A DNA stretch of 8,486 bases from Erysipelotrichaceae bacterium (lineage in GTDB: Bacteria; Bacillota_I; Bacilli_A; Erysipelotrichales; Erysipelotrichaceae): the NCBI GenBank assembly GCA_017405675.1, contig JAFRAB010000035.1, positions 1 through 8,486 of the forward strand, written 5' to 3'. Of this stretch, positions 1 through 6,636 are shown piece after piece. The notes below the pieces were generated by a model. That model was not told the DNA's origin and searched no databases. It saw nothing but the letters and a program-made list of their open reading frames with translations. A program made the position numbers and the translations under genes. Each line of letters starts with the position of its first letter. Position 1 is the first letter of the stretch.

Positions 1-907
<907 letters not shown>

Positions 908-916
908 GACTGCCAC

Positions 917-1942
917 CTATCCTTTCTTCTGGTTCGGATCAAAGGCATCTCTGATACCGTCTGCCAGCATATTGAAACTCAGCATCAGTAAGGCCAGAAC
1001 GATGATGGAACTCATGATCATGTGCGGATGAATCGTTAATGACTTATAGCCATCGGAAATCAGGGAGCCAAGTGAGGTCCGAGGAGGCTGAATGCCTAAT
1101 CCCACGAAGGAAAGGAATGCCTCAGTAAAGATCGCATTTGGAACTGAGAACATCGACATGATGATCAGCTGTCCGAAGATGTTTGGCATGATATCCTTGA
1201 AAATGATGGCAAAATCTTTGGCGCCAAGGGTCCTGGAGGCAAGAATGTATTCATTCTCCTTCAGTTTCAGCACCTCGGCACGGGCAATACGCGACATGCC
1301 GATCCAGCCGGTAATCATCAGCGTAAAGATGATAGATGGTATGCCCTGCGGTAGGACAAGTCCCAGCAGCGTGACCACTACAAGCGTTGGAACACCATTC
1401 AGGATCTCAGCAAACCTCTGCATGACCATGTCTACCTTTCCGCCGAAATATCCGGAAATAAGGCCATATGACATGCCTACGACAATATCGATGACGACTG
1501 CCACCAGGGCGATGAAGAGTGAAACTCTCGTACCCATCCATATTCTGGTAAACAGGTCCCTGCCATTGGTGTCGGAACCAAACCAGTAATAAACATCATT
1601 CAGACCGCGTTCAAGATAAACATTTCTTCCTCTTTCCGTGCCGTTGAAGATGCCCAGCTTTTCAAGAAGAGGAATGCGTGGCGGTAAGCTCTGATTAGTA
1701 AGAATGATTTCATCATAACGGTATCCGGAAATCATCGGCCCTACGATGGCCATTATTATTATCAGGCATATTACGATTAACCCTATGACTGCTCCTCTGT
1801 TTTTTCTGAAATGATTCCAGACATCCTTCATGTAAGAAACAGAAACATAGGTCTCATCCATGATTTTTACGCCCTGCTGAACAAAGACAAAATCCTTGTC
1901 AGAGACATTTGCAGGATCAACTACTGTTCTTTCCTCATCCAT
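917..1942 (-). CDS. oppC: Oligopeptide ABC transporter permease OppC
   Basis: Second membrane permease of the peptide importer, 341 residues, a normal length for OppC. A hydrophilic N-terminus of about 50 residues precedes the first membrane helix (about 52-73). A long extracellular loop follows with the OppC/DppC signature WFGSDTNGRDLFTR (120-133), then four to five further helices. The EAA loop that docks onto the ATPases is ENEYILASRTLGAKD (229-243). A reading frame extends upstream to a TTG at 1963, overlapping oppB, but the ATG at 1942 is preferred: AGGGGG sits about 10 nt upstream, and the oppB stop lies one base before it, which suggests translational coupling. Substrate (oligo- or dipeptide) cannot be told from sequence. 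Confidence 0.96.
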   Translation of the reverse strand: MDEERTVVDPANVSDKDFVFVQQGVKIMDETYVSVSYMKDVWNHFRKNRGAVIGLIVICLIIIMAIVGPMISGYRYDEIILTNQSLPPRIPLLEKLGIFNGTERGRNVYLERGLNDVYYWFGSDTNGRDLFTRIWMGTRVSLFIALVAVVIDIVVGMSYGLISGYFGGKVDMVMQRFAEILNGVPTLVVVTLLGLVLPQGIPSIIFTLMITGWIGMSRIARAEVLKLKENEYILASRTLGAKDFAIIFKDIMPNIFGQLIIMSMFSVPNAIFTEAFLSFVGLGIQPPRTSLGSLISDGYKSLTIHPHMIMSSIIVLALLMLSFNMLADGIRDAFDPNQKKG

Positions 1943-1943
1943 A

Positions 1944-2879
1944 CTAACTGTCCCCCTTCGCAACGCGGATACGCGGATCGATTATTCCATAGAGAACATC
2001 GACAATAAGCATCATTATAATGTACAGTGCTGAATAGACAAAGGCACAGGCAATTACGACGTTGTAGTCATTGTTTGTTATAGCCTGTGACATGATCTGG
2101 CCGATTCCCGGGATCGCAAATACCTTTTCAACGACCATGGAACCGGTCAGCAGATTTACCAGCAATGGACCCATGACCGTAACGATAGGGATCATGGTAT
2201 TACGCAGGGCATGATGGATGATCATGCTCTTTTCCTTTATTCCCTTGGCCTGAACGAGAAGAATGTACTCAGAATTGAGAACATCGATCATTTCAGAACG
2301 GGTAAATCGGGAAATGTTGGCAATCGGGAACATTGACAGCGCAATGGTCGGCAATATCAGGGAACGTCCCGGATCAGATGCGTTATACAGTATCGGTACG
2401 AGATTAAGCTTGTAGCCGATAAAGAAAGCCAGCAACAGGGCAAATACATATGAAGGCACCGATACACCTACAATGGAAACGACAGAGAAAAGACTGTCTA
2501 TCCATGTGTTGTGATTCAGCGCCGCAATGATACCGAAGATCAGCCCTATGACTGATCCAATCACCATGGCCTGAAATCCGACCTTGATTGACAGCTTCAG
2601 AGGCTGAGCAATCATTTCAGCGATGGCTTTGTTCTTGTTGATGGTATAGGAAACACCCAGATCGCCTTTCAGCACGTTTACTAGATATTTTCCAAAACGG
2701 ACATAGAAAGGCTTGTCCAGACCATATTTGGCCAGCAGGATCGCCTTCTGTGCTTCGGAAAGCTTTTCATCATTAAACGGTGAACCAGGCATCAGATCAA
2801 GCATTATAAAAAGAACAAAAATGATAGCAATAAGTGTAATGATGCTGATGATAAGTCTTTTTAATACATATTTAGACAT
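1944..2879 (-). CDS. oppB: Oligopeptide ABC transporter permease OppB
   Basis: First integral membrane permease of the importer, 311 residues, the usual length. It opens with the typical MSKYVLKRLI followed by a helix (about 8-29) and the conserved LMPGSPF. The periplasmic-type loop contains KYGLDKPF and GDLGVSY (72-78), both common in OppB/DppB. The EAA motif is EYILLVQAKGIKEK (204-217), followed by HHALRNTMIPIVT and the C-terminal signature EKVFAIPGIG (251-260). The ATG at 2879 has GAGG 8 nt upstream. The gene is second in the operon, 108 nt after oppA across two stem-loops, and its TAG is one base before the oppC start. Confidence 0.97.
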   Translation of the reverse strand: MSKYVLKRLIISIITLIAIIFVLFIMLDLMPGSPFNDEKLSEAQKAILLAKYGLDKPFYVRFGKYLVNVLKGDLGVSYTINKNKAIAEMIAQPLKLSIKVGFQAMVIGSVIGLIFGIIAALNHNTWIDSLFSVVSIVGVSVPSYVFALLLAFFIGYKLNLVPILYNASDPGRSLILPTIALSMFPIANISRFTRSEMIDVLNSEYILLVQAKGIKEKSMIIHHALRNTMIPIVTVMGPLLVNLLTGSMVVEKVFAIPGIGQIMSQAITNNDYNVVIACAFVYSALYIIMMLIVDVLYGIIDPRIRVAKGDS

Positions 2880-2903
2880 AAGTGAACCTCACTGTTTGTA
2901 ATT

Positions 2904-2921
2904 AGGGCATTTTCATGCCCT
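2904..2921 (-). other. Short stem-loop upstream of oppB
   Basis: GGGCAT at 2905-2910 pairs perfectly with ATGCCC at 2915-2920, extended by A2904-T2921, giving a 7-bp stem with a 4-base loop. It has no T-run after it on the - strand and ends 25 nt before the oppB ATG, so it is unlikely to stop transcription alone. It could protect the oppB-C-D mRNA end after processing, or be incidental. Confidence 0.5.
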
Positions 2922-2928
2922 GGAAGAA

Positions 2929-2967
2929 ACGGGCAGAACCTGCATCACTGAAATGCAGGTTCCCCGT
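2929..2967 (-). terminator. Leaky terminator/attenuator-like hairpin between oppA and oppB
   Basis: GAACCTGCAT (2936-2945) pairs perfectly with ATGCAGGTTC (2953-2962) around a 7-base loop. Past a 2-base bulge (CA, 2934-2935), ACGGG (2929-2933) pairs with CCCGT (2963-2967), giving a 15-bp bulged stem. In the direction of oppA transcription it is followed by TTTCTT, a weak U-tract. It starts about 20 nt after the oppA stop. Such intercistronic hairpins are known to keep the binding-protein transcript more abundant than the permease part. That role is inferred here. Confidence 0.7.
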
Positions 2968-2987
2968 AAAACATTATAGATTAGTTA

Positions 2988-4607
2988 CTATTCAGCCCAA
3001 TGGACCCTGCGGTATGTTCCACTTCCTGTAGTAAGGAAGAGAACCCCTTCAACACCAGGTGTGATCATCATGGCTGAACCATACTGATATACAGGTAAGA
3101 CAGCGAAGTCTTCAGCGATAAGAATTTTTTCTGCATCGATCATGTCCTGCCAACGTTTTGCAGAATCAGCAGCATCTTCTCCTCTTGTTCCCTTGAAGAT
3201 AAGTTCATCATAGGCAGCGCCATTATACAGTCCGTTGTTCATTGATGAACCTGTTGTGAACAGATCAAGGAATGTCTGCGGGTCAGCATAGTCAGGACCC
3301 CATCTCGTCAGCATCAGTTCAAAGTTATTTGACAGCATGTCAGCGACACGTGTTTTCTTCGGTTTGCAGGTCATTGTTACTTCAAGACCTTTAAGAGCAG
3401 TTACAAGCATCTGCTGGATGTTTTCAGCAACAGCCTTGGCTGAATCTGAATCTTCATAATACAGATTGATCGTTATGTTATCACCTAAGGCTTCCTTGGC
3501 CTTTTCAAAGTATTCAGCAGCCTTTGCGGTATCATATTCGATCAGATTTCCAGCGGTATCACGGAAATCAACACCGTTTTGGTCAAAGGCAAAGTTATGT
3601 CCGATGATTCCATCAGCGGCTCTTGAGCCATCCTTAAGAACATCCTTGGCAATGGCTTCACGGTCAACTGCCAGAGAAATAGCCATTCTCAGATCCTTAT
3701 TAGCCATGTTTTTGTTTTCCAGCATCGGTAACAGGTACCACATCGTTCCTTCAAGACGATTATGGAATCCAGCCTCATTCTTATAGAGGTCAACCATTTC
3801 ACCGGTCAGAGTCAGAATGTTGATATTGCTCTGCTGGTATTCAAGAATGGCAGTCTGTGTTTCCAGAACAATACGGAATACAACTGTTTCCTGCTGGAAT
3901 TCATCTGCATGAACGTAATCAGGATTCTTGGTGAATGTATATGTTGATCCTTCTTCCCATCCTGTCATGGTGAAGGCACCGTTATATAACAGGTGATCAA
4001 TTCCCTGTGCGTAGGAATCGCCTTCAGTTTCAAAGAACTTCTGATTGATTGGGTAGAACAGAGGCATGGTGATCAAAGTAAGCAGAAAGTCACAAGGTAA
4101 TGAAAGATGAACGACAAATGTCTTTTCATCAGGTGCTTCAACACCCAGCTGATCAACAGGTAATGTTCCATTAGCGCACTCGGCAGCGTTTACGACATGC
4201 AGAGTATCAAGAATAAATGCATACTCTGAAGCTGCAGCCGGGTCAGCAAGACGTCTCCAGCTGAATACGAAGTCCTGTGCGGTAACTGGGTCGCCATTTG
4301 ACCATTTTGCTCCATCAACGATATGGAAGGTATATGTCAGACCTTCATCACTGATATCCCAGGTGGCCATGTCAGCCTGAGCGGTGCCATCCTCTTTCAT
4401 CTGAGTAAGGCCGGACATGCACATTGCCAGCATGGTAAATGATGCTCCGTCAGTCGCAAGTGTATTGTCCATTGTCATCAGATTGGCTGTCAGCGCAATC
4501 GTAATCGGTTTGTTTGTTTTTCCACTGTCGGGTTCTGGCTGGCCACCACATCCCACTAGCAGAAACAGTGCCAGTAAAAGGCAGACGGTTTTTCTAACTC
4601 TCCTCAT
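2988..4607 (-). CDS. oppA: Oligopeptide-binding lipoprotein OppA (SBP_bac_5 family)
   Basis: Extracellular substrate-binding lipoprotein that captures peptides for OppBC, 539 residues, the usual size for family 5 solute-binding proteins. The N-terminus is a lipoprotein signal: MRRVRK, a hydrophobic core (residues 7-17), lipobox LVGC with the lipid-modified Cys at 20, then a Gly/Pro/Ser-rich linker. Family signatures include DGAKWSNGDPVTAQDFVFSW (98-117, the classic OppA motif), DLRMAISLAVDREAI (305-319), and RWGPDYADPQTFLDLF (435-450, the C-terminal lobe motif). The ATG at 4607 has AGGAGG 9 nt upstream. It is the first gene of the operon, behind its own promoter. Cation- or dipeptide-specific relatives cannot be excluded, but the overall pattern is closest to OppA. 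Confidence 0.96.
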   Translation of the reverse strand: MRRVRKTVCLLLALFLLVGCGGQPEPDSGKTNKPITIALTANLMTMDNTLATDGASFTMLAMCMSGLTQMKEDGTAQADMATWDISDEGLTYTFHIVDGAKWSNGDPVTAQDFVFSWRRLADPAAASEYAFILDTLHVVNAAECANGTLPVDQLGVEAPDEKTFVVHLSLPCDFLLTLITMPLFYPINQKFFETEGDSYAQGIDHLLYNGAFTMTGWEEGSTYTFTKNPDYVHADEFQQETVVFRIVLETQTAILEYQQSNINILTLTGEMVDLYKNEAGFHNRLEGTMWYLLPMLENKNMANKDLRMAISLAVDREAIAKDVLKDGSRAADGIIGHNFAFDQNGVDFRDTAGNLIEYDTAKAAEYFEKAKEALGDNITINLYYEDSDSAKAVAENIQQMLVTALKGLEVTMTCKPKKTRVADMLSNNFELMLTRWGPDYADPQTFLDLFTTGSSMNNGLYNGAAYDELIFKGTRGEDAADSAKRWQDMIDAEKILIAEDFAVLPVYQYGSAMMITPGVEGVLFLTTGSGTYRRVHWAE

Positions 4608-4636
4608 AATATAATCCTCCTTCTGTGATATGACTT

Positions 4637-4665
4637 ATTTTATTCTTGTTTCATGAATTTTTCAA
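4637..4665 (-). promoter_or_regulatory. Sigma-A-type promoter of the opp operon
   Basis: On the - strand, TTGAAA (4665-4660, -35, 5/6) is separated by exactly 17 bases from TAAAAT (4642-4637, -10, 5/6). Transcription would start near 4630, giving a leader of about 23 nt that holds the AGGAGG ribosome site of oppA. The surrounding sequence is AT-rich, so chance matches are possible, but spacing and position are right. Confidence 0.7.
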
Positions 4666-4666
4666 T

Positions 4667-4681
4667 ATTTTTCTGAAACTT
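4667..4681 (-). promoter_or_regulatory. CodY-box-like site next to the oppA -35
   Basis: ATTTTTCTGAAACTT matches the published CodY consensus AATTTTCWGAAAATT at 13 of 15 positions; the motif is palindromic, so it reads on either strand. It ends one base upstream of the predicted -35 box. A weaker overlapping copy (10/15) is centred at 4686. CodY represses opp/dpp operons in Lactococcus and Bacillus when branched-chain amino acids are abundant. Whether this host has CodY cannot be seen here. Confidence 0.45.
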
Positions 4682-4693
4682 TTTCAGATAAAA

Positions 4694-4708
4694 ATGTAAA
4701 TTTTACAT
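4694..4708. promoter_or_regulatory. Perfect 7-1-7 palindrome, candidate operator upstream of oppA
   Basis: ATGTAAA (4694-4700) and TTTACAT (4702-4708) are exact inverted repeats around one T. The site lies 29 bases upstream of the predicted oppA -35 box and beyond the CodY-like site. Its size and symmetry suit a dimeric regulator, but I do not recognise the motif, and palindromes arise more easily in such AT-rich DNA. Confidence 0.35.
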
Positions 4709-4795
4709 ACAGTATAAAGGAAGATATTATTCATGAGTATTATGTTCTTAAAGACATTCAACTGTTTATTCGTTTACAATCGGGACCCATAATAA

Positions 4796-4877
4796 AAAAG
4801 CCTTAGTTTTCGTTTGATATGTACCCCTTAAACTGGACATCAAAGTCAGGGGTACATATCAACGCTATTCAGGCTTT
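4796..4877 (-). terminator. Intrinsic terminator after the DUF6794-like gene, with an inserted palindrome in its loop
   Basis: On the - strand the last codons of the 86-residue gene supply AAAGCCT (complement of 4871-4877). This pairs with AGGCTTT (complement of 4797-4803), which continues into a T-run (TTTTTTATT). The arms are about 67 bases apart because a 47-bp palindrome (4815-4861) fills the loop. The stacked structure is a nested double hairpin that should still terminate transcription before the opp promoter. Confidence 0.65.
4815..4861. repeat. 47-bp palindromic element with IS3/IS150-like ends (MITE-like or IS relic)
   Basis: TGATATGTACCCCT (4815-4828) and AGGGGTACATATCA (4848-4861) are perfect 14-bp inverted repeats around a 19-base centre. 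The element begins TG and ends CA. Its left end continues as TAAACTGGACA, a pattern very close to terminal repeats of the IS150 branch of the IS3 family (ACCCCn..AAGTTAGACA type, from memory). No transposase is present and there is no clear direct target repeat (flanks CGTT and ACGC). It may be a solo end pair left by internal deletion, or a very small non-autonomous element. Confidence 0.5.
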
Positions 4878-5129
4878 ATCTTTCTTCAGCAAAGATATTA
4901 TCATTTCAAAAATGTCTTCTGACATTTCATCAGGTTCCAGGACTTTCACTTTCCCATATATGTAATTATTTCTGAGATACATGCCGTATTCAAAATGATG
5001 GTCATCATAATCGGGATGATTCAGATAATGCTGTTTATCCTCCTCGCTCATGATCATTACTTCCTGCCTGGCAATATCAAGAACATGATCATAATAGGCT
5101 TCATCACCTTTCAATAACATATGATTCAT
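4869..5129 (-). CDS. Small acidic protein, DUF6794-like
   Basis: An 86-residue cytoplasmic-looking protein with no signal or membrane segment. Residues 28-36 (SEEDKQHYL) followed by HHFEYGMYLRNNYIYGK (44-60) and PDEMSEDIFEMIISLLKK (66-83) follow the order I associate with DUF6794, which typically shows SEEDK, then a 'hFGLGmxIRNxxxLW' stretch, then 'hPDdaSxxIIxxLxxxL'. Function is unknown. This assignment rests on pattern memory, not a profile search. The start at 5129 has only a weak ribosome site (AGAAAGA), which fits coupling to the RHH frame ending 11 nt before. A second ATG lies at 5120. It is the last gene of the cluster and its final codons form one arm of the terminator. Confidence 0.75.
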   Translation of the reverse strand: MNHMLLKGDEAYYDHVLDIARQEVMIMSEEDKQHYLNHPDYDDHHFEYGMYLRNNYIYGKVKVLEPDEMSEDIFEMIISLLKKDKA

Positions 5130-5140
5130 ATCTGGTCTTT

Positions 5141-5319
5141 CTAACTGATATAATCTTCAATGGCCAGTTTCAGTATGCTGGCTTGCGAACACCATTTTCC
5201 TTACATCGTTCCTTAAACTCAGCTACCAGCTGCTTTGGAAGCTGTGCTGCCAGCAGTGTATATGTCTTTTCATTATATCTGCGTTTTACTGCAGTTGAAG
5301 TTCTGGACTTATTACTCAT
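5141..5319 (-). pseudogene. Ribbon-helix-helix (Arc/CopG-like) DNA-binding protein, frameshifted
   Basis: From the ATG at 5319 the frame reads MSNKSRTSTAVKRRYNEKTY then LLAAQLPKQLVAEFKERCKE, the form of small RHH repressors and antitoxins: a basic N-terminus, a beta-strand, then helix A. It then ends early as GVRKPAY at the TGA 5172-5170 (49 residues). In the next frame the expected second helix is intact (QASILKLAIEDYIS) and stops at 5143-5141. Restoring one T in the run at about 5188-5190 (GGTGTTCG to GGTGTTTCG) gives GVSQASILK and a 59-residue protein of normal family length. The start lies 4 nt after the stop of the upstream zinc-ribbon gene, so translation is probably coupled. Either a sequencing indel or a true inactivating mutation. 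RHH proteins bind palindromes as dimers, and one is present at 5812-5829. Confidence 0.8.
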
Positions 5320-5323
5320 CCAT

Positions 5324-5779
5324 CTAGTCCCACATTATCTGTGATGTTACTTCCAGCGGCTGTCCGCACTTAGGGCATAACAGATTGTCAAATTCTGTCT
5401 TCTTGATCTTATGCATCTGATTACCGCACTTTGAGCAGATATGCTTATAAGCCTTAACAAATTCATAATCCTCATTGTTATCGTATTCTCTGATCCAGTA
5501 ACCGTTAACCAATTCCTTATTCTGCTTATGTCTGTACAGAGATAAATTATATTCAAATTCAAAGTTGTGACATACAGGACAATAATACAGTTCCAGTTGA
5601 GCATCTACTACAGCTCCCGGATTGTTAATGAAGTAATCTCTTAATTCATCACCGTATTCCCCTGCCTTGATTCCCTTAACCAGATCAGCATATTCCTGGG
5701 GAAACATCATCCCAACACCTAATCTTACACTTTCCTCATAATCGCAATTTCTGCACCTAACTACATAACCCTGTCCCAT
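5324..5779 (-). CDS. Zinc-ribbon protein with four CxxC pairs (MGQGY family), function unknown
   Basis: A 151-residue soluble protein. It starts with MGQGYVVRCRNCDYEES and holds four CxxC knuckles: C9/C12, C67/C70, C115/C118 and C135/C138, enough for two structural zinc sites. The order resembles a family of uncharacterised Firmicute proteins that begin MGQGY, carry a 'GVGMMFP' stretch (21-27 here), and end with CSKCGNQM...CPKCGQPL. The frame reaches a TTG at 5800, but the ATG at 5779 is chosen because AAGGAGG lies 8 nt before it and it supplies the family N-terminus. It opens a tight group with the RHH gene (4-nt gap) and follows the DUF6508-like gene after 81 nt containing a perfect palindrome. 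No enzymatic function is evident. Confidence 0.85.
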   Translation of the reverse strand: MGQGYVVRCRNCDYEESVRLGVGMMFPQEYADLVKGIKAGEYGDELRDYFINNPGAVVDAQLELYYCPVCHNFEFEYNLSLYRHKQNKELVNGYWIREYDNNEDYEFVKAYKHICSKCGNQMHKIKKTEFDNLLCPKCGQPLEVTSQIMWD

Positions 5780-5811
5780 CGTTATTTCCTCCTTTTGCAA
5801 GTATATTGTGA

Positions 5812-5829
5812 CATACTATTAATAGTATG
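5812..5829. promoter_or_regulatory. Perfect 18-bp palindrome upstream of the zinc-ribbon/RHH genes, candidate operator
   Basis: CATACTATTAATAGTATG is fully self-complementary (9+9). It lies 33-50 nt upstream of the zinc-ribbon ATG in the only sizeable gap of the cluster. An RHH protein two genes downstream is the natural candidate ligand, since such proteins usually autoregulate through short palindromes. I found no convincing -35/-10 pair around it, so it may act on read-through transcription or on a weak promoter. Confidence 0.55.
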
Positions 5830-5831
5830 CT

Positions 5832-5847
5832 GTCCAATTTTTTGGAC
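5832..5847 (-). other. Small stem-loop after the DUF6508-like gene
   Basis: GTCCAA (5832-5837) pairs with TTGGAC (5842-5847) around TTTT. On the - strand no T-run follows, so it is a poor terminator. It directly precedes the 18-bp palindrome. Role unclear. Confidence 0.35.
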
Positions 5848-5860
5848 TTTAGAATCTTTG

Positions 5861-6508
5861 TTACTCATCATTTATATAACCGTATAAAACCGGTCTGCCG
5901 GCAGACAGATTGCGTGCTGATTCACGTACGACAAACAGATAGATCCTGTAATGAGCGTCGTTAATGAAGTCTTCTCTGGTACGTTTTTCTCTGCCGATAA
6001 TAACATCACTGACCCCCATGTTTCCGACCCTTATGTATTCAGGCTCCAGGTAATCATTACTTTGCATTTCATAGCCAGCTTCGATTTTCATATAATACCT
6101 GATCATTTTCCTGAACAGTTTTTCAATTCTTTCCAGAACTTCCAACAGTCTTCCGTCAGTCGCAAATCCACCAATCAGACCGTCACAGAATCTTTCTCCC
6201 TGCATGATAAGCGTCAGATATGTCTGAAGTTCTTTTACTGAAAGTTTGTTTATATCAGGATTTTCACCCAAGGCTTTATAATTGTCTGCTACATGTTCGT
6301 CAAATCCCAGTATCGTCATTGCATCCGTTAGTTCTTCTGAATAGATTGGATATGGCCAGGACAATATGTCTTTTCCATCCTCTGTTTTTTCTCCGGTAGG
6401 CACTCCACCACCCCATTCAATCTTCTTCAGATTCCTTACATATTCAATTGACTCCAGCAGTTTCTTATGATCAACCTTACACAGTAATTCAAATCTTTCC
6501 TTATTCAT
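5861..6508 (-). CDS. DUF6508-like protein, function unknown
   Basis: A 215-residue soluble protein. The central stretch LSVKELQTYLTLIMQGERFCDG (residues 89-110), followed by an ATDGRLLEVLERIEKLF segment, matches the pattern I associate with DUF6508 domains, whose conserved core is a 'LxxxIxxxRFcxGxxxxxxxxGxllxxLxxL' helix pair. The N-terminal third (WGGGVPTGEK, 32-41) and the C-terminal third (residues 146-215, charged, with VRESARNLSAGRP) are unfamiliar. The ATG at 6508 has AAGGAGG 8 nt upstream and a promoter just before that. It is the first gene of the cluster ending at the 4796-4877 terminator. The family occurs in phage-rich and accessory regions, but no activity is established. Confidence 0.8.
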   Translation of the reverse strand: MNKERFELLCKVDHKKLLESIEYVRNLKKIEWGGGVPTGEKTEDGKDILSWPYPIYSEELTDAMTILGFDEHVADNYKALGENPDINKLSVKELQTYLTLIMQGERFCDGLIGGFATDGRLLEVLERIEKLFRKMIRYYMKIEAGYEMQSNDYLEPEYIRVGNMGVSDVIIGREKRTREDFINDAHYRIYLFVVRESARNLSAGRPVLYGYINDE

Positions 6509-6536
6509 ACCAATTACCTCCTTCTTACATTTTCAG

Positions 6537-6566
6537 TCTATAGGAAAGTCATGAAAAAAGGGTCAA
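6537..6566 (-). promoter_or_regulatory. Promoter of the DUF6508/zinc-ribbon/RHH cluster
   Basis: TTGACC (6566-6561, 5/6 to the -35 consensus) is followed after 18 bases by TATAGA (6542-6537). Initiation near 6530 would leave a leader of about 20 nt carrying the AAGGAGG site. The -35 hexamer overlaps the right arm of the palindrome at 6562-6578. Confidence 0.55.
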
Positions 6567-6578
6567 CTCCCAGTTGAC
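6562..6578. promoter_or_regulatory. 7-3-7 palindrome over the -35 box: operator or second terminator
   Basis: GTCAACT (6562-6568) and AGTTGAC (6572-6578) are perfect inverted repeats around CCC. On the - strand the hairpin is followed by CCTTTTTT, so it could be a backup terminator for the dehydrogenase gene. Because it also covers the -35 of the next transcription unit, it may instead be a repressor-binding site. Both readings fit the sequence. Confidence 0.5.
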
Positions 6579-6580
6579 AT

Positions 6581-6626
6581 AAAAAAAAGGTTGTCCTCAA
6601 CCTGTTTTATCAGGTTTTGGACAGCC
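6581..6626 (-). terminator. Strong intrinsic terminator of the 3-hydroxyacyl-CoA dehydrogenase gene
   Basis: Starting 10 nt after the stop codon on the - strand, GGCTGTCC (6626-6619) pairs with GGACAACC (6596-6589) with one mismatch. AACCTG (6616-6611) pairs with CAGGTT (6604-6599) inside it, around an ATAAAA loop. Eight T residues follow (6588-6581). This is a textbook rho-independent terminator. Confidence 0.9.
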
Positions 6627-6636
6627 ATTTTTATCA

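Noticed and set aside
2815..2879. Possible frame at the 5' end of oppB read on the + strand (2713-2901)
   Set aside because: Antisense shadow of a membrane-protein gene with no start signals.
4815..4861. CRISPR repeat or riboswitch
   Set aside because: There is only one palindrome copy, with no spacer array and no recognisable aptamer core; the end sequence fits an IS-like repeat better.
5347..5604. Second - strand frame of 85 codons inside the zinc-ribbon gene
   Set aside because: It is an out-of-frame shadow of the CxxC-bearing gene, without a ribosome site.
4869..6508. Toxin-antitoxin or defence system
   Set aside because: An RHH protein is common in antitoxins, but none of the neighbours shows a toxin fold or nuclease motif, so I do not claim it.
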